From NCBI RefSeq assembly GCF_018343515.1, contig NZ_JAGYPD010000002.1, forward strand, positions 614,211-678,210: a DNA stretch of 64,000 nucleotides, given 5' to 3'. Source of the DNA: Bacillus sp. FJAT-50079 (GTDB taxonomy: Bacteria > Bacillota > Bacilli > Bacillales > Bacillaceae_C). Below the pieces are notes generated by a model that did no database searches, was not told the DNA's origin, and worked only from the letters and a program-made list of their open reading frames with translations. This document shows, in pieces, positions 1 through 8,107 of the stretch (positions are counted from its first letter, which is position 1; each line of letters opens with the position of its first letter). The translations under genes were made by a program, and so were the position numbers.

Positions 1-130
1 ATGAAATCAGCTAAGTAAAATTACTCTAATACTGTTTGATCTTGCCTCAAGTTTTCAGAACAAAGTCCGCCGTCAACAATCCGCGATGTGAGACCCTTTT
101 TCATGTGTATAATTAAATACCTATCATCTC

Positions 131-158
131 CAAAAAACGACCATTCATACGGTCGTTT
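131..158 (-). terminator. Terminator after ccpC
   Basis: Inverted repeat AAACGACC / GGTCGTTT with an 8-nt loop. Read on the minus strand it is followed by a run of T, just downstream of the ccpC stop codon. The remainder of 1-173 shows no gene. Confidence 0.8.
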
Positions 159-173
159 CGAGTTCTTGTCTTT

Positions 174-1055
174 TTATTCCGGTTGTTTTTCAATAAATTC
201 CTTAATTGTTTTTAAAAATGCGTTTACTTGACGGAGTTGAAAGACCGACTCATATCCGAGCAGCCATGTATCCCTTTTAATTGGTTGATTGCGTTCGTCC
301 ATGAGCGGTATTTTGAACACATTCTTTTCTGCTCCACTTAATGTAATCGCTGGCAGGATCGCATAACCAATTCCATTATACGTCATTTGCTTACATGTCT
401 CGATTTGGTCAACAACGATTGTCCTTTTTGGAACTGTTTGAAATTGTCGATGCCACCAATTTTGGATTTCTTGATAATAATTGGAATCGCTTTTAAATTG
501 AATAAATGGACGATCAGTTTCCATTACCTCTTCAACTTTCTGGATTTCACGGTCGACGAGATAAAGGCTATCCTCAAATAAATGGAATTTCTCACCTTTC
601 CAATCCGTGTTCCCCCTAATGATGCCAATATGTACTTCTCCTTCATAAAGGCTTTTTAAAATTTCGCTACTCCAGCCGGTAATAAGTGATATTTTTGCAT
701 TCGGATATTCACTGACGAAATGTTTTAACACCTTTGGCAGCCAGTTTTGACCAACAATCGATGCACATGCAATTTTTAACGTCCCATGGACGGTTGATTC
801 AAGCTCATGAATCTCTTCATATACGCGCTCTTGCTTTTCAAGCATCTCATTGGCATATGAAACAATAATTTCCCCCGATGGTGTGAGCAAAAGTCCTTTT
901 TGTGTCCGAATGAACAGCTTTACTCCCCATTGCTTTTCAATACTTTGCAGTCGCTGTGAAAGTGCTGGCTGTGAAACAAATAGTCGCTCTGCTGCTTTTC
1001 TCATATTTGCTTCTTGTGCAAGGACAACGAGCAAGTTCAAATCTGATAATGACAT
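174..1055 (-). CDS. ccpC: LysR-type transcriptional regulator CcpC
   Basis: A 293-residue LysR regulator. The N-terminal winged helix-turn-helix (about residues 1-60) carries AAERLFVSQPALSQRLQ, and the effector-binding domain (about 90-290) contains ISLITGWSSEILKSLYEG. Both blocks match my memory of B. subtilis CcpC, the citrate-sensing repressor of the early TCA genes citZ and citB. The ATG at 1055 is chosen because AAAGGAG lies 6 nt before it. An in-frame ATG 15 nt further upstream lies inside that ribosome site. The next gene upstream encodes a DarB-like CBS protein, the same neighbour as in B. subtilis, which supports the name. The citrate response is inferred from the family. Confidence 0.9.
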   Translation of the reverse strand: MSLSDLNLLVVLAQEANMRKAAERLFVSQPALSQRLQSIEKQWGVKLFIRTQKGLLLTPSGEIIVSYANEMLEKQERVYEEIHELESTVHGTLKIACASIVGQNWLPKVLKHFVSEYPNAKISLITGWSSEILKSLYEGEVHIGIIRGNTDWKGEKFHLFEDSLYLVDREIQKVEEVMETDRPFIQFKSDSNYYQEIQNWWHRQFQTVPKRTIVVDQIETCKQMTYNGIGYAILPAITLSGAEKNVFKIPLMDERNQPIKRDTWLLGYESVFQLRQVNAFLKTIKEFIEKQPE

Positions 1056-1084
1056 ACTAACTCCTTTCAACAGGTAATCCCCTG

Positions 1085-1117
1085 TAAAAAAGATCGGCCC
1101 CCTTTAGGTGGGAGCCG
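1085..1117 (-). terminator. Terminator after the CBS-domain gene
   Basis: On the minus strand GGCTCCC pairs with GGGGGCC (one G-T pair) around a 7-nt loop and is followed by a T-rich run, 5 bp past the CBS gene stop. It separates that gene from ccpC. Confidence 0.7.
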
Positions 1118-1121
1118 GATA

Positions 1122-1568
1122 CTAGTTATTTAGCTTATACATATATTCTCTTAATTCTTTTAAAAGCGCTCTTCTCGTAAAAATCCCTTCGAAAACTCCA
1201 TCATCATCTGCAACACATAAGAATGGATGATCGATAAGTAAATTAAGTGCTTTTTCAAAGCTATCATCAAGTGACACTTTCGGAAAACGAATCGCCATGA
1301 CGTCCTCAACCTTCTTATCATTAAGCTTTTCAAACTCAATTCTTTCAAGTCCAAGGATCGATTCGGTTATCATTGATGAGCTTATTAAGCCGTGAAGGCG
1401 AAAGCGCGCATCAAGAACTGGTATAGCAGAATATCCGCTTTTTGTTAAAACGAGTAGTGCATGTTCCAAACTATTTCCAACTTGTACATGGGCTACTTTT
1501 TCGGCCGAAATCATATAATCACTAATTTTCGGATCCATAAATGTATGATCTTGTAAGGAAAGCACCAT
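1122..1568 (-). CDS. darB: Twin-CBS c-di-AMP-binding protein DarB/CbpB (YkuL)
   Basis: A 148-residue protein made only of two CBS domains (about residues 15-75 and 85-140). It holds KVAHVQVGNSLEHALLVLTK and FEGIFTRRALLKEL, both strongly conserved in YkuL. In B. subtilis this protein binds cyclic di-AMP and, when free of ligand, activates the (p)ppGpp synthetase Rel and pyruvate carboxylase. Here that role is inferred from family and position. The ATG at 1568 follows GGGGGAG; the in-frame ATG at 1580 is part of that ribosome site. It lies directly upstream of ccpC, as in B. subtilis, but each gene has its own terminator. Confidence 0.88.
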   Translation of the reverse strand: MVLSLQDHTFMDPKISDYMISAEKVAHVQVGNSLEHALLVLTKSGYSAIPVLDARFRLHGLISSSMITESILGLERIEFEKLNDKKVEDVMAIRFPKVSLDDSFEKALNLLIDHPFLCVADDDGVFEGIFTRRALLKELREYMYKLNN

Positions 1569-1660
1569 AAACTCCCCCATCTTTTTATAATCTTTCCTTT
1601 ATATTTTACCACATTTTTCAAAGGAAACATGAGTATTCTGTGATGATTTAGGAATGGTAG

Positions 1661-1915
1661 TTAAGACGGATTTTTTTCTTCTTGAATAATGTCAAATATT
1701 TCAATTGCTGCCATATCGATATCATCAAATTGATATTTTTGCATATTATTATTTTTATCATATTCCTCAACTTCATAAGTGCTCGTTGCAGGAAAATATT
1801 TAACTTGACATAATACTCTTCCGTTAACCTCAAATAGCCGTTGTGGATGATCCTCCTGCTCACCGACATTTTGCATTGTTTGTAATCGTTTAATAATACT
1901 TACTAGCTGTGACAT
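1661..1915 (-). CDS. ykuJ: YkuJ family protein
   Basis: An 84-residue soluble protein of the YkuJ family, whose function is unknown. Recognisable parts are MSQLVSIIKRLQTMQ, RLFEVNGRVLCQVKYF and FDDIDMAAIEIFDIIQ. The length fits the family at about 80 residues. The ATG at 1915 follows AAAGGGG; the open frame continues 20 codons upstream without a ribosome site. It lies between fadH and ykuL as in B. subtilis, although ykuK and ykzF, which I recall there, are absent. Confidence 0.87.
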   Translation of the reverse strand: MSQLVSIIKRLQTMQNVGEQEDHPQRLFEVNGRVLCQVKYFPATSTYEVEEYDKNNNMQKYQFDDIDMAAIEIFDIIQEEKNPS

Positions 1916-1985
1916 GTTTAAGCCCCTTTCTTTGAAAGACAATGCAATTATAAAAGAAGAATGGGTATGATGCAACCATCTTCAT

Positions 1986-2753
1986 TCAAAAAGGTAATTG
2001 ATTTAGCCATTGACCTCCATCCAAAGTGATACATTCACCGTTCATATATGCTGCTTTTTCACTCAGCATAAAATAAGCTAACTCAGCAATTTCCTCTGGT
2101 TCACCGAGACGCCCAAGCGGAATCCCCTCTACTGTACGCCTTATCTCCTCTGCCGATTGTGCAAGCTTTTCTACTCCACCCGTCCGGTTAATCGCTCCAG
2201 GAGCAATTGCATTCACTTGAATTCGATATTTCCTTCCCCATTCTACTGCTAATGTTCTCGTTAATGACAAAACTCCTGCTTTGGCTGCGGCCGAATGGAC
2301 GATACCAGCTCCAGCATCCCACGCATATGTTGCGACAATGTTAATAATCTTCCCTTTGATTTGATTCTCAATCCAATATGAACCCAATTCTCTACTACAA
2401 TAAAAAGTGCCATTTAATACAATATCAATCACACTATTCCAACCGTTAACCGACAATTTTTCAGCTGCAACAAGGAAATTTCCCGCTGCATTATTTACTA
2501 AATAGTGAACAGAGCCAAAGTATGCAATTGCTTGTTCCAGCATTTTTTTTACGTCTTCTGGTTTTCTTACATCCATTTGCACGATTTGTACATTTTCAGA
2601 CTCCCCACTTATTTCTCTTTTTGCCTCCAGAAGTCGCTGTTCATTTCTTCCTGTAATTACGACATTCATTCCTGAGTTTGCAAATTTTTTAGCCATGTAT
2701 TTCCCCATACCACTTGATCCACCAGTAATAATGACTGTTTTCCCTTCCATCAT
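1986..2753 (-). CDS. fadH: 2,4-dienoyl-CoA reductase (SDR family)
   Basis: A 255-residue short-chain dehydrogenase with the nucleotide motif TGGSSGMG (residues ~10-17), NNAAGNF (~87-93) and a C-terminal GQWLNQLPF. The NNAAGNF block and overall pattern match the FadH/DECR branch, which reduces 2,4-dienoyl-CoA with NADPH during unsaturated fatty acid beta-oxidation. The usual SDR Tyr-x3-Lys site reads HSAAAKAG here, so Tyr is replaced, as is known for DECR-type enzymes. GGAGGAG precedes the ATG. A FadR-like operator and promoter lie directly upstream, which supports the fatty-acid role. It is the positional equivalent of B. subtilis ykuF/fadH. Confidence 0.9.
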   Translation of the reverse strand: MMEGKTVIITGGSSGMGKYMAKKFANSGMNVVITGRNEQRLLEAKREISGESENVQIVQMDVRKPEDVKKMLEQAIAYFGSVHYLVNNAAGNFLVAAEKLSVNGWNSVIDIVLNGTFYCSRELGSYWIENQIKGKIINIVATYAWDAGAGIVHSAAAKAGVLSLTRTLAVEWGRKYRIQVNAIAPGAINRTGGVEKLAQSAEEIRRTVEGIPLGRLGEPEEIAELAYFMLSEKAAYMNGECITLDGGQWLNQLPF

Positions 2754-2772
2754 TTGCTCTCCTCCATTTCCA

Positions 2773-2790
2773 TGAATGAATATTCACTCA
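2773..2790 (-). promoter_or_regulatory. FadR (YsiA) operator upstream of fadH
   Basis: The 18-bp near-palindrome TGAATGAATATTCACTCA differs at one position from the Bacillus FadR consensus as I recall it (TGAATGAMTANTCATTCA). It begins 2 bp downstream of the fadH -10 box, a repressing position, and 20 bp upstream of the start codon. Confidence 0.82.
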
Positions 2791-2791
2791 T

Positions 2792-2821
2792 ATTGTATCA
2801 ATATCATTAAGCTTAGAGCAA
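2792..2821 (-). promoter_or_regulatory. SigA promoter of fadH
   Basis: Minus-strand TTGCTC and TACAAT are separated by 18 bp. The FadR-like box follows immediately. Confidence 0.65.
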
Positions 2822-2837
2822 CATTGTTAATAAGAAA

Positions 2838-2862
2838 AACACACTCCAAATTGAAGTGTGTT
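2838..2862 (-). terminator. Terminator after the GGDEF/EAL gene
   Basis: AACACACTC pairs with GAAGTGTGTT around a short loop, followed on the minus strand by a T-rich run. It starts 7 bp past the stop codon and separates the GGDEF/EAL gene from fadH. Confidence 0.8.
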
Positions 2863-2868
2863 CCTCCC

Positions 2869-4590
2869 CTAAGAAAAAACCCCTTTTGACAAAATATTAG
2901 CTTCAATTTCTTCAGCTTGAAGTGGATGGCTAAAATAGAAACCTTGTGCCTTCTGACATTGGGCTTCCGTTAAAAACTCTACTTGCCTCGCTTCTTCAAC
3001 ACCTTCTGCGACCACTTCTAAACCGAGACTATGTGCAAGATGAATAATCGTTTTCGTAATTGCTGCATCTTTGTCATTCATTTTTATTTCACCAATAAAT
3101 GAACGGTCAATTTTTAATATATCGATTGGATATCGTTTTAAATAATTTAATGATGAATAACCTGTGCCGAAATCATCAACAGATAAAATCATTCCTAATT
3201 GCTTTAATTTATTTAATATTTCTAATGTTGCATTTGTATCATGCATAGCCCCTTCAGTAATCTCAATTTCAATCGATGTTGGAGGCAGATCATATTGATC
3301 CAACGTTTGTTTAATAAAGTAAGGTAAATTTTTTTGAATAAATTGTCTTGGTGAAATATTAATGGCTACTCTTATATTTTTATAACCTTTATCGCGCCAT
3401 TCTGCGATTTGTCTACACACTTCTTTAATCACCCATTCCCCTATTAAAACAATCAGCCCAGATTGCTCAGCTATCGGGATAAAAACGGCGGGAGAAACGG
3501 AACCAAGCTTCCAGTTGTTCCAACGTAATAATGCTTCAAAACTTTCAATCTTACCTGTTTTCAAATTAACTTGCGGCTGATAATGAAGAGTGAGTTCTTT
3601 ATTTTCAATCGAATTTTTGAGATGGGACTCCATCATCAGGAAATTAGACATATCTGTTTCCATTGCCGAGCAATAAAATCGTGAATGATCTTTCCCCTGA
3701 TCTTTCACAAAAAATAAGGCACGATTGGCATTTTTCAATAATGTATTTGCATCTTTACCATCTTGTGGAAACATACTAACGCCAATGGATGGTGTCATAT
3801 AATATTCCTCATTATCAATGTAAAAAGGTTGATCAAATAATTGAAGAATTTCCTGAACATCATGTTTTGTTTCTTTTCTATTCGTGTTTATAATGAGAAT
3901 AATAAATTCATCCCCACTGAGGTGGTACAAACGACTTGTTGGCTGATTCCATTGAGCCATCCTGCCGGCAACCATTTTTAACAATTGATCTCCTATATGA
4001 TGCCCTAGAGAATCGTTAAATTGCTTGAAGCGATCAATATTAACATTTACAATCGAAAATTCTTGATTTACGGTTTCCGCTCTTGATATTTCCGTTTGTA
4101 AATGCTCCATCATCGCTTTTCGATTCCATAAACCTGTTAATCGATCAGAGCGCTCCAACTGTTTGATCGTTTCAGCATGCTTGTCATCAATCTTGCGAAT
4201 AATCCAAATGAGATGAGTAGGATCATTATTTTCATTTCTCATTATCTTAAAGCTTGATTCAAAGATGGCTCCATCCTGATCTACTTGTTCTTCGGTATAC
4301 ATAACCAATTCATTTGAATGTAAAGCTTTTTTATAATGGCTGTATATTTTAAATACACGTTCTGAAGGAATAACATCCTCTAATAATTTTCCAACAGGAT
4401 TTTCATCAAGCTTAGCAAAGTCCATTCCCGCTTGATTTACAAATAAATAACGGAATTTCGGTCCCTCTTCAATTTCCATAATAAAAACCATATCCGAAAA
4501 ATGATGAAAAAGTATTTCAGCAATCAACTTCTCTATACCTTGTTGTCTTTGTTTTGACTTTTTATATGTAGAGTCGGTAACTATTTCCAT
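2869..4590 (-). CDS. PAS-GGDEF-EAL cyclic di-GMP signalling protein
   Basis: A 573-residue cytosolic protein without membrane segments. A PAS-like sensor (about 20-135) is followed by GGDEF (about 145-300) and EAL (about 320-565) domains. The GGDEF signature reads SGDEF, losing only the first glycine. The EAL domain keeps FEALLRW, DDFGTGYSSL and KIDRSFI, so phosphodiesterase activity is likely; cyclase activity is uncertain. It sits where B. subtilis has ykuI, between fadH and ykyB, but I recall YkuI as an EAL protein with a C-terminal PAS-like domain and no GGDEF. The domain order here is closer to that of YkoW/DgcW. I give no gene symbol for that reason. Confidence 0.9.
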   Translation of the reverse strand: MEIVTDSTYKKSKQRQQGIEKLIAEILFHHFSDMVFIMEIEEGPKFRYLFVNQAGMDFAKLDENPVGKLLEDVIPSERVFKIYSHYKKALHSNELVMYTEEQVDQDGAIFESSFKIMRNENNDPTHLIWIIRKIDDKHAETIKQLERSDRLTGLWNRKAMMEHLQTEISRAETVNQEFSIVNVNIDRFKQFNDSLGHHIGDQLLKMVAGRMAQWNQPTSRLYHLSGDEFIILIINTNRKETKHDVQEILQLFDQPFYIDNEEYYMTPSIGVSMFPQDGKDANTLLKNANRALFFVKDQGKDHSRFYCSAMETDMSNFLMMESHLKNSIENKELTLHYQPQVNLKTGKIESFEALLRWNNWKLGSVSPAVFIPIAEQSGLIVLIGEWVIKEVCRQIAEWRDKGYKNIRVAINISPRQFIQKNLPYFIKQTLDQYDLPPTSIEIEITEGAMHDTNATLEILNKLKQLGMILSVDDFGTGYSSLNYLKRYPIDILKIDRSFIGEIKMNDKDAAITKTIIHLAHSLGLEVVAEGVEEARQVEFLTEAQCQKAQGFYFSHPLQAEEIEANILSKGVFS

Positions 4591-4759
4591 TTATTATCAT
4601 CCCTTATGTTCGCCATCGGACTTCTCATGCTATGTAAGTTTTCTTGAGTGGCATTGTATACCCGCTACTCCCCCATGGGACGAGCTTTCCAAAAAGTGTA
4701 TATAATGTTATAATATTTATAATTTCAGTTTTTACTAAAAAATAGAAAGGTGTCATTGC

Positions 4760-5215
4760 ATGAATTCTCATACGAAAAAACAGATTGTATTAGAACCTAC
4801 CGTATCAAACCTCTCTCAAGCAATATTCACCGTAAATCGTCATGCAAAAACAGCTACTGATCCGAAGTATTTGTACGAATTGAAAAAAGCAGCACTCGCT
4901 AAAATGATTTCGGAAAGGAAAGCGATGAAAATCGGGCTTCATTTTTCAAGAAATCCCAGATTCAGCCAACAACAATCGGATGTTCTTGTCGAATGCGGCG
5001 ATTACACTTTTCATATTCCACCAACAAAAGAGGACTTTGCTAACTTGCCTCATCTTGGTCAGCTTGATCAACACTCCCGCAACCCAAAATCCCGCATGTC
5101 TCTTAATATGGCAAAACAGCTTCTACAAGACTATACCGGAATAAAGGAGAGGAAAAAGACACAAGCCGAACAAAGGCAAAGACCTGTTTTCAAACGATTA
5201 GGCGATTATTTTTAA
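4760..5215 (+). CDS. ykyB: YkyB family protein
   Basis: A 151-residue basic soluble protein matching the YkyB family: QAIFTVNRHAKTA near residues 21-33 and conserved KMISERKAMKIGLHFSRNP around 48-66. The molecular function is not known. GAAAGG precedes the ATG, and A/T-rich TATAAT-like sequence lies about 60 bp upstream. It is flanked by the cheV and ykuI-position genes as in B. subtilis and transcribed divergently from the GGDEF/EAL gene. Confidence 0.87.
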   Translation: MNSHTKKQIVLEPTVSNLSQAIFTVNRHAKTATDPKYLYELKKAALAKMISERKAMKIGLHFSRNPRFSQQQSDVLVECGDYTFHIPPTKEDFANLPHLGQLDQHSRNPKSRMSLNMAKQLLQDYTGIKERKKTQAEQRQRPVFKRLGDYF

Positions 5216-5229
5216 TGATCCAGTTTACG

Positions 5230-5258
5230 AGGATTTCCATTTTAGGAGATCCTTTTTT
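5230..5258 (+). terminator. Terminator after ykyB
   Basis: AGGATTTCC pairs with GGAGATCCT around a short loop and is followed by six T. Confidence 0.8.
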
Positions 5259-5291
5259 AACAGAAAGAAAAAGACTCCGTCCACTTTAACC

Positions 5292-5468
5292 GTCTAGTGA
5301 TTGCCTTTGCGCTAGGCCAACTTCGCCATGTCTTTTTAGGTCCACTACATAATATAAATCTCACCAACGCCTTTGTGCCTCTGCGAATTACAAAGGCGTT
5401 GCCACAGGACGTGGTGGTGTTTTAGCCTTTGCTCCCTCATTCGGTTTAGCCTTTGCTCCTCGTTCGAA
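5292..5468 (+). repeat. Dispersed foldback-type repeat, family B, copy 1
   Basis: This fills most of the 337-bp gap between ykyB and cheV. It shares the 18-mer GGCGTTGCCACAGGACGT (5395-5412), followed by TTTAGCC and CATTCGGTT, with the reverse complement of the element at 59251-59442. Internally, AACGCCTTTGT pairs with ACAAAGGCGTT. No credible reading frame was seen. Element ends are approximate. Confidence 0.6.
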
Positions 5469-5552
5469 CGTATCCACTTGTTGGTTAGGCAAAATCACAA
5501 AGAGATTTGAGCATATAACCCACGCTTGTACTTTTCTTAATTAAGCAGCGAT

Positions 5553-6461
5553 TCATAATATGTGTTGATCAACTTTTAAAACGAGTTCACCTATTTCCGG
5601 TTTCGATATTTGCTCAACTGCTCCAACTTTTTCTCCCTTATGACGAAGCTCATCACTAATAAGGGAGGAAAAGATAATGACTGGCAATCGTGATAAGCCT
5701 TCATCTTCTTTAATCCTTTTAACTAGATGATGACCATCCATTTGAGGCATTTCAATGTCTGTAATAACAAGCTGGACTTCTTGGTAAACATCTTTTCCGG
5801 CGTTTACAATCCCTCGTAAATATTCCAATGCATCTAAGCCATTTTCAAAAAAATTTACGTTTTCATATCCAGCTTCACTCAGCGTTTCTTTCATTAAATT
5901 CCGTAATAATGGTGAATCCTCCGCTACAATTATTCGTTTTGCCGATCGTTCACGTTTACCTAGACTTTTTATTTTCCCCATATGAATCCCTGATTCAGGT
6001 TGAATATCGACAACGATTTTCTCAAAATCAATCAGTAAAATCATTTCATCTAACATTTGGATGACGCCGATAATATGATGATTCGCATCAGAATATACAT
6101 TTCCTGGTTTTTCAATGTCGCTCCAAGAAATTCGATGAATTTGACTTACATGATCAACTTGAAAAACAACCTTTTGCATGTTAAATTCCGCAACAATTAA
6201 TTTCGAACTTGCACGTTGCTTGTCACTTTCCTCCATATTCAAAGCTCTTGCCATACTAATGACAGGTAGAACCTCTCCGCGCAATTGAATAAGCCCTAAT
6301 ATGTTATCGTGTGCATGTGGGATTGATGTAAGTGGCAACGGCTGGATAATTTCCTTTACCTTTAAAACATTTATGCCAAATTTCTGCTGATTGATTTCAA
6401 ACTCAATCATTTCAAGTTCATTCGTGCCACTTTCTAATAAAATTCCAGAATCGATTGTCAT
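5553..6461 (-). CDS. cheV: Chemotaxis coupling protein CheV
   Basis: A 302-residue protein with an N-terminal CheW-like domain (about 15-160), which begins LLESGTNELEMIEFEI and contains GLIQLRGEVLPVIS. A response-regulator receiver domain (about 175-300) follows, with IIVAEDSPLLRN, the phosphoacceptor Asp in LVITDIEMP, and a conserved Lys in SKPEIG. CheV couples receptors to CheA and supports adaptation through phosphorylation of its receiver domain. The length matches B. subtilis CheV. ATG at 6461 follows AAGGA; a TTG three codons upstream gives MRT as an alternative. The neighbouring ykyB agrees with B. subtilis order. Confidence 0.93.
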   Translation of the reverse strand: MTIDSGILLESGTNELEMIEFEINQQKFGINVLKVKEIIQPLPLTSIPHAHDNILGLIQLRGEVLPVISMARALNMEESDKQRASSKLIVAEFNMQKVVFQVDHVSQIHRISWSDIEKPGNVYSDANHHIIGVIQMLDEMILLIDFEKIVVDIQPESGIHMGKIKSLGKRERSAKRIIVAEDSPLLRNLMKETLSEAGYENVNFFENGLDALEYLRGIVNAGKDVYQEVQLVITDIEMPQMDGHHLVKRIKEDEGLSRLPVIIFSSLISDELRHKGEKVGAVEQISKPEIGELVLKVDQHIL

Positions 6462-6495
6462 TGTTCGCAATCCTTCCCTTATTTACGTATGTAAT

Positions 6496-7374
6496 CTAAT
6501 CTTTCCAATAATGAATTAATGCCTGTGTTCCATGGTTTTCTTCCCCTTTTTCAGCAAGCGCATCGTACATTTTTTTTGCCAACTGAAGCCCTGGAAGCTC
6601 AAGCTCCATCTGTTCAGCTTCTGCCAAGGCGATCCCCATGTCTTTAATAAAATGTTTAATGAAAAAGCCAGGTGAGTAGTCTTCTTGTAGTACACGAGGA
6701 ATTAAATTAGTCATTGACCAGCTTCCTGCCGCTCCACTGCTAATTGATTTTAAAACATTATGCGGATCTAAACCGGCCTTTTTCGCATAAACAAATGCTT
6801 CGGTAACACCAATCATATTTGAAGCAATTGCAATTTGATTACACATTTTCGTATGTTGACCAGCACCAGCTTCTCCTTGATATACAATATTCGTACCAAG
6901 AATTTGCAAGATCGAGCTTAAAGCAGCGAACGTTTCCCTCTCTCCTCCTACCATAATCGATAACGTTCCATTTTTCGCTCCGATGTCGCCTCCAGAAACA
7001 GGCGCGTCTAGCGCTTTCCAGCCTCTCGTTTGAGCAGATTTATCAATTTTTTTAGCCAATGTAGGGGTAGAAGTAGTCATATCAACTGCAAACAATTCTT
7101 TACTCGTTCCCGCAAAAATACCATCTTCGCCAAAATATACTTCTTCTACATCTTGCGGATAACCAACCATTGTAATTATTATTTCGACACTATTCGCAAT
7201 TTCTTTAGGACTTTCCTTCCAAATTGCGCCTTCTTTTAATATTTGTTTCGCCTTATCTTTCGTTCTACTATAAACAAAGAGCTGATGACCGTCCGCTAGT
7301 AAATTTTTAACCATACTTTGTCCCATAACACCTAGACCAATAAAGCCAATTTTCTTTTTATTTAACATGAACAT
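6496..7374 (-). CDS. ykwC: Beta-hydroxyacid dehydrogenase YkwC
   Basis: A 292-residue 3-hydroxyisobutyrate-dehydrogenase-type protein. The Rossmann motif GFIGLGVMG (about 9-17) comes first, then the substrate-binding block DAPVSGGDIGAKNGTLSIM, and GAGQHTKMCNQIAIA with the catalytic Lys (about 175). The C-terminal helical domain binds substrate. It resembles B. subtilis YkwC nearly throughout; the natural substrate is not established. GAAAGGA lies 4 nt before the first ATG and 10 nt before a second at 7368, so either may be used. It lies 34 bp from cheV on the same strand. Confidence 0.88.
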   Translation of the reverse strand: MFMLNKKKIGFIGLGVMGQSMVKNLLADGHQLFVYSRTKDKAKQILKEGAIWKESPKEIANSVEIIITMVGYPQDVEEVYFGEDGIFAGTSKELFAVDMTTSTPTLAKKIDKSAQTRGWKALDAPVSGGDIGAKNGTLSIMVGGERETFAALSSILQILGTNIVYQGEAGAGQHTKMCNQIAIASNMIGVTEAFVYAKKAGLDPHNVLKSISSGAAGSWSMTNLIPRVLQEDYSPGFFIKHFIKDMGIALAEAEQMELELPGLQLAKKMYDALAEKGEENHGTQALIHYWKD

Positions 7375-7660
7375 TTCATCCTTTCTTCGTTCTGAGATTT
7401 CAAAATTTATTACATTATAACACTTTTCCTTCTTATTACGTTGGAAAATAAGCGATCATAACGTTTTAATACGAAAAAACTTGACAAGCTTTAGTTCTTT
7501 TATTGAATTTAAAAAATTCCATTTAAAGGAAATAGTTTGAACATGATGATTTTCGTGTATCCACCTAGATGCTGACTGAAAAATGATTAAGACTCTACAA
7601 ACAAGGGACAATTCAAAATCAAAACACGATAAAATTAGCAAACTAATGGACATGTAGGGG
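7375..7660. other. Intergenic, no gene seen
   Basis: A/T-rich sequence upstream of ykwC. Short open frames here have neither ribosome sites nor recognisable similarity. The 40-bp tandem array follows on its right. Confidence 0.5.
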
Positions 7661-7877
7661 GATTTGCAAGCCATTGCGGAGTTTTTCTAAGCCGTGGCTG
7701 AGATTTGTAAGCCATTGTAGACTTTTCTAAGCCGTGCTGAGATTTGTAAGCCATTGTAGACTTTTCAAAGCCGTGGCTGAGATTTGTAAGCCATTGTAGA
7801 CTTTTCTAAGCCGTGGCTGGGATTGTAAGCCATTGTAGATATTTCTAAGCCGTCCAAGGAATTTACAATCCATTGCC
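7661..7877. repeat. Tandem array of about 40-bp units
   Basis: Five units begin at 7661, 7702, 7741, 7781 and 7821, with a degenerate sixth from about 7860. Each unit contains two TAAGCC cores about 20 bp apart, one before ATTGTAGA and one before GTGGCTGAG. The palindrome AGCCGTGGCT recurs in most units. Unit length varies by 1-2 bp, so a reading frame is not kept. Confidence 0.88.
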
Positions 7878-7969
7878 CTGATCCCCATCTCAACTAGAAG
7901 AGGATACCAAGTTATTATAATAAGTCGAGAAAGCAATTTTTCTTATATTAGCCGCAAAGTAAACAAAAA

Positions 7970-7996
7970 AACCACAAGACATCAAGTCCTGTGGTT
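7970..7996 (-). terminator. Terminator of the ptsHI operon
   Basis: AACCACAAGAC pairs with GTCCTGTGGTT (one mismatch). On the minus strand it is followed by seven T, 112 bp past the ptsI stop. Confidence 0.87.
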
Positions 7997-8107
7997 AAAA
8001 AAGGGGGAAAAATGAGAATGAAATGACTATTAAAGTCACGTCAATCATAATTATTATTCTATACCACCTTTTATTAATATATACTCCTAAATTACATTAC
8101 ATTTTTA

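Noticed and set aside
7456..7674. 72-residue minus-strand frame before the 40-bp array
   Set aside because: No ribosome site, no recognisable protein and low-complexity composition.
7727..7936. Minus-strand reading frame within the 40-bp array
   Set aside because: Unit length is not a multiple of three and varies, no ribosome site is present, and the product only reflects the repeat.
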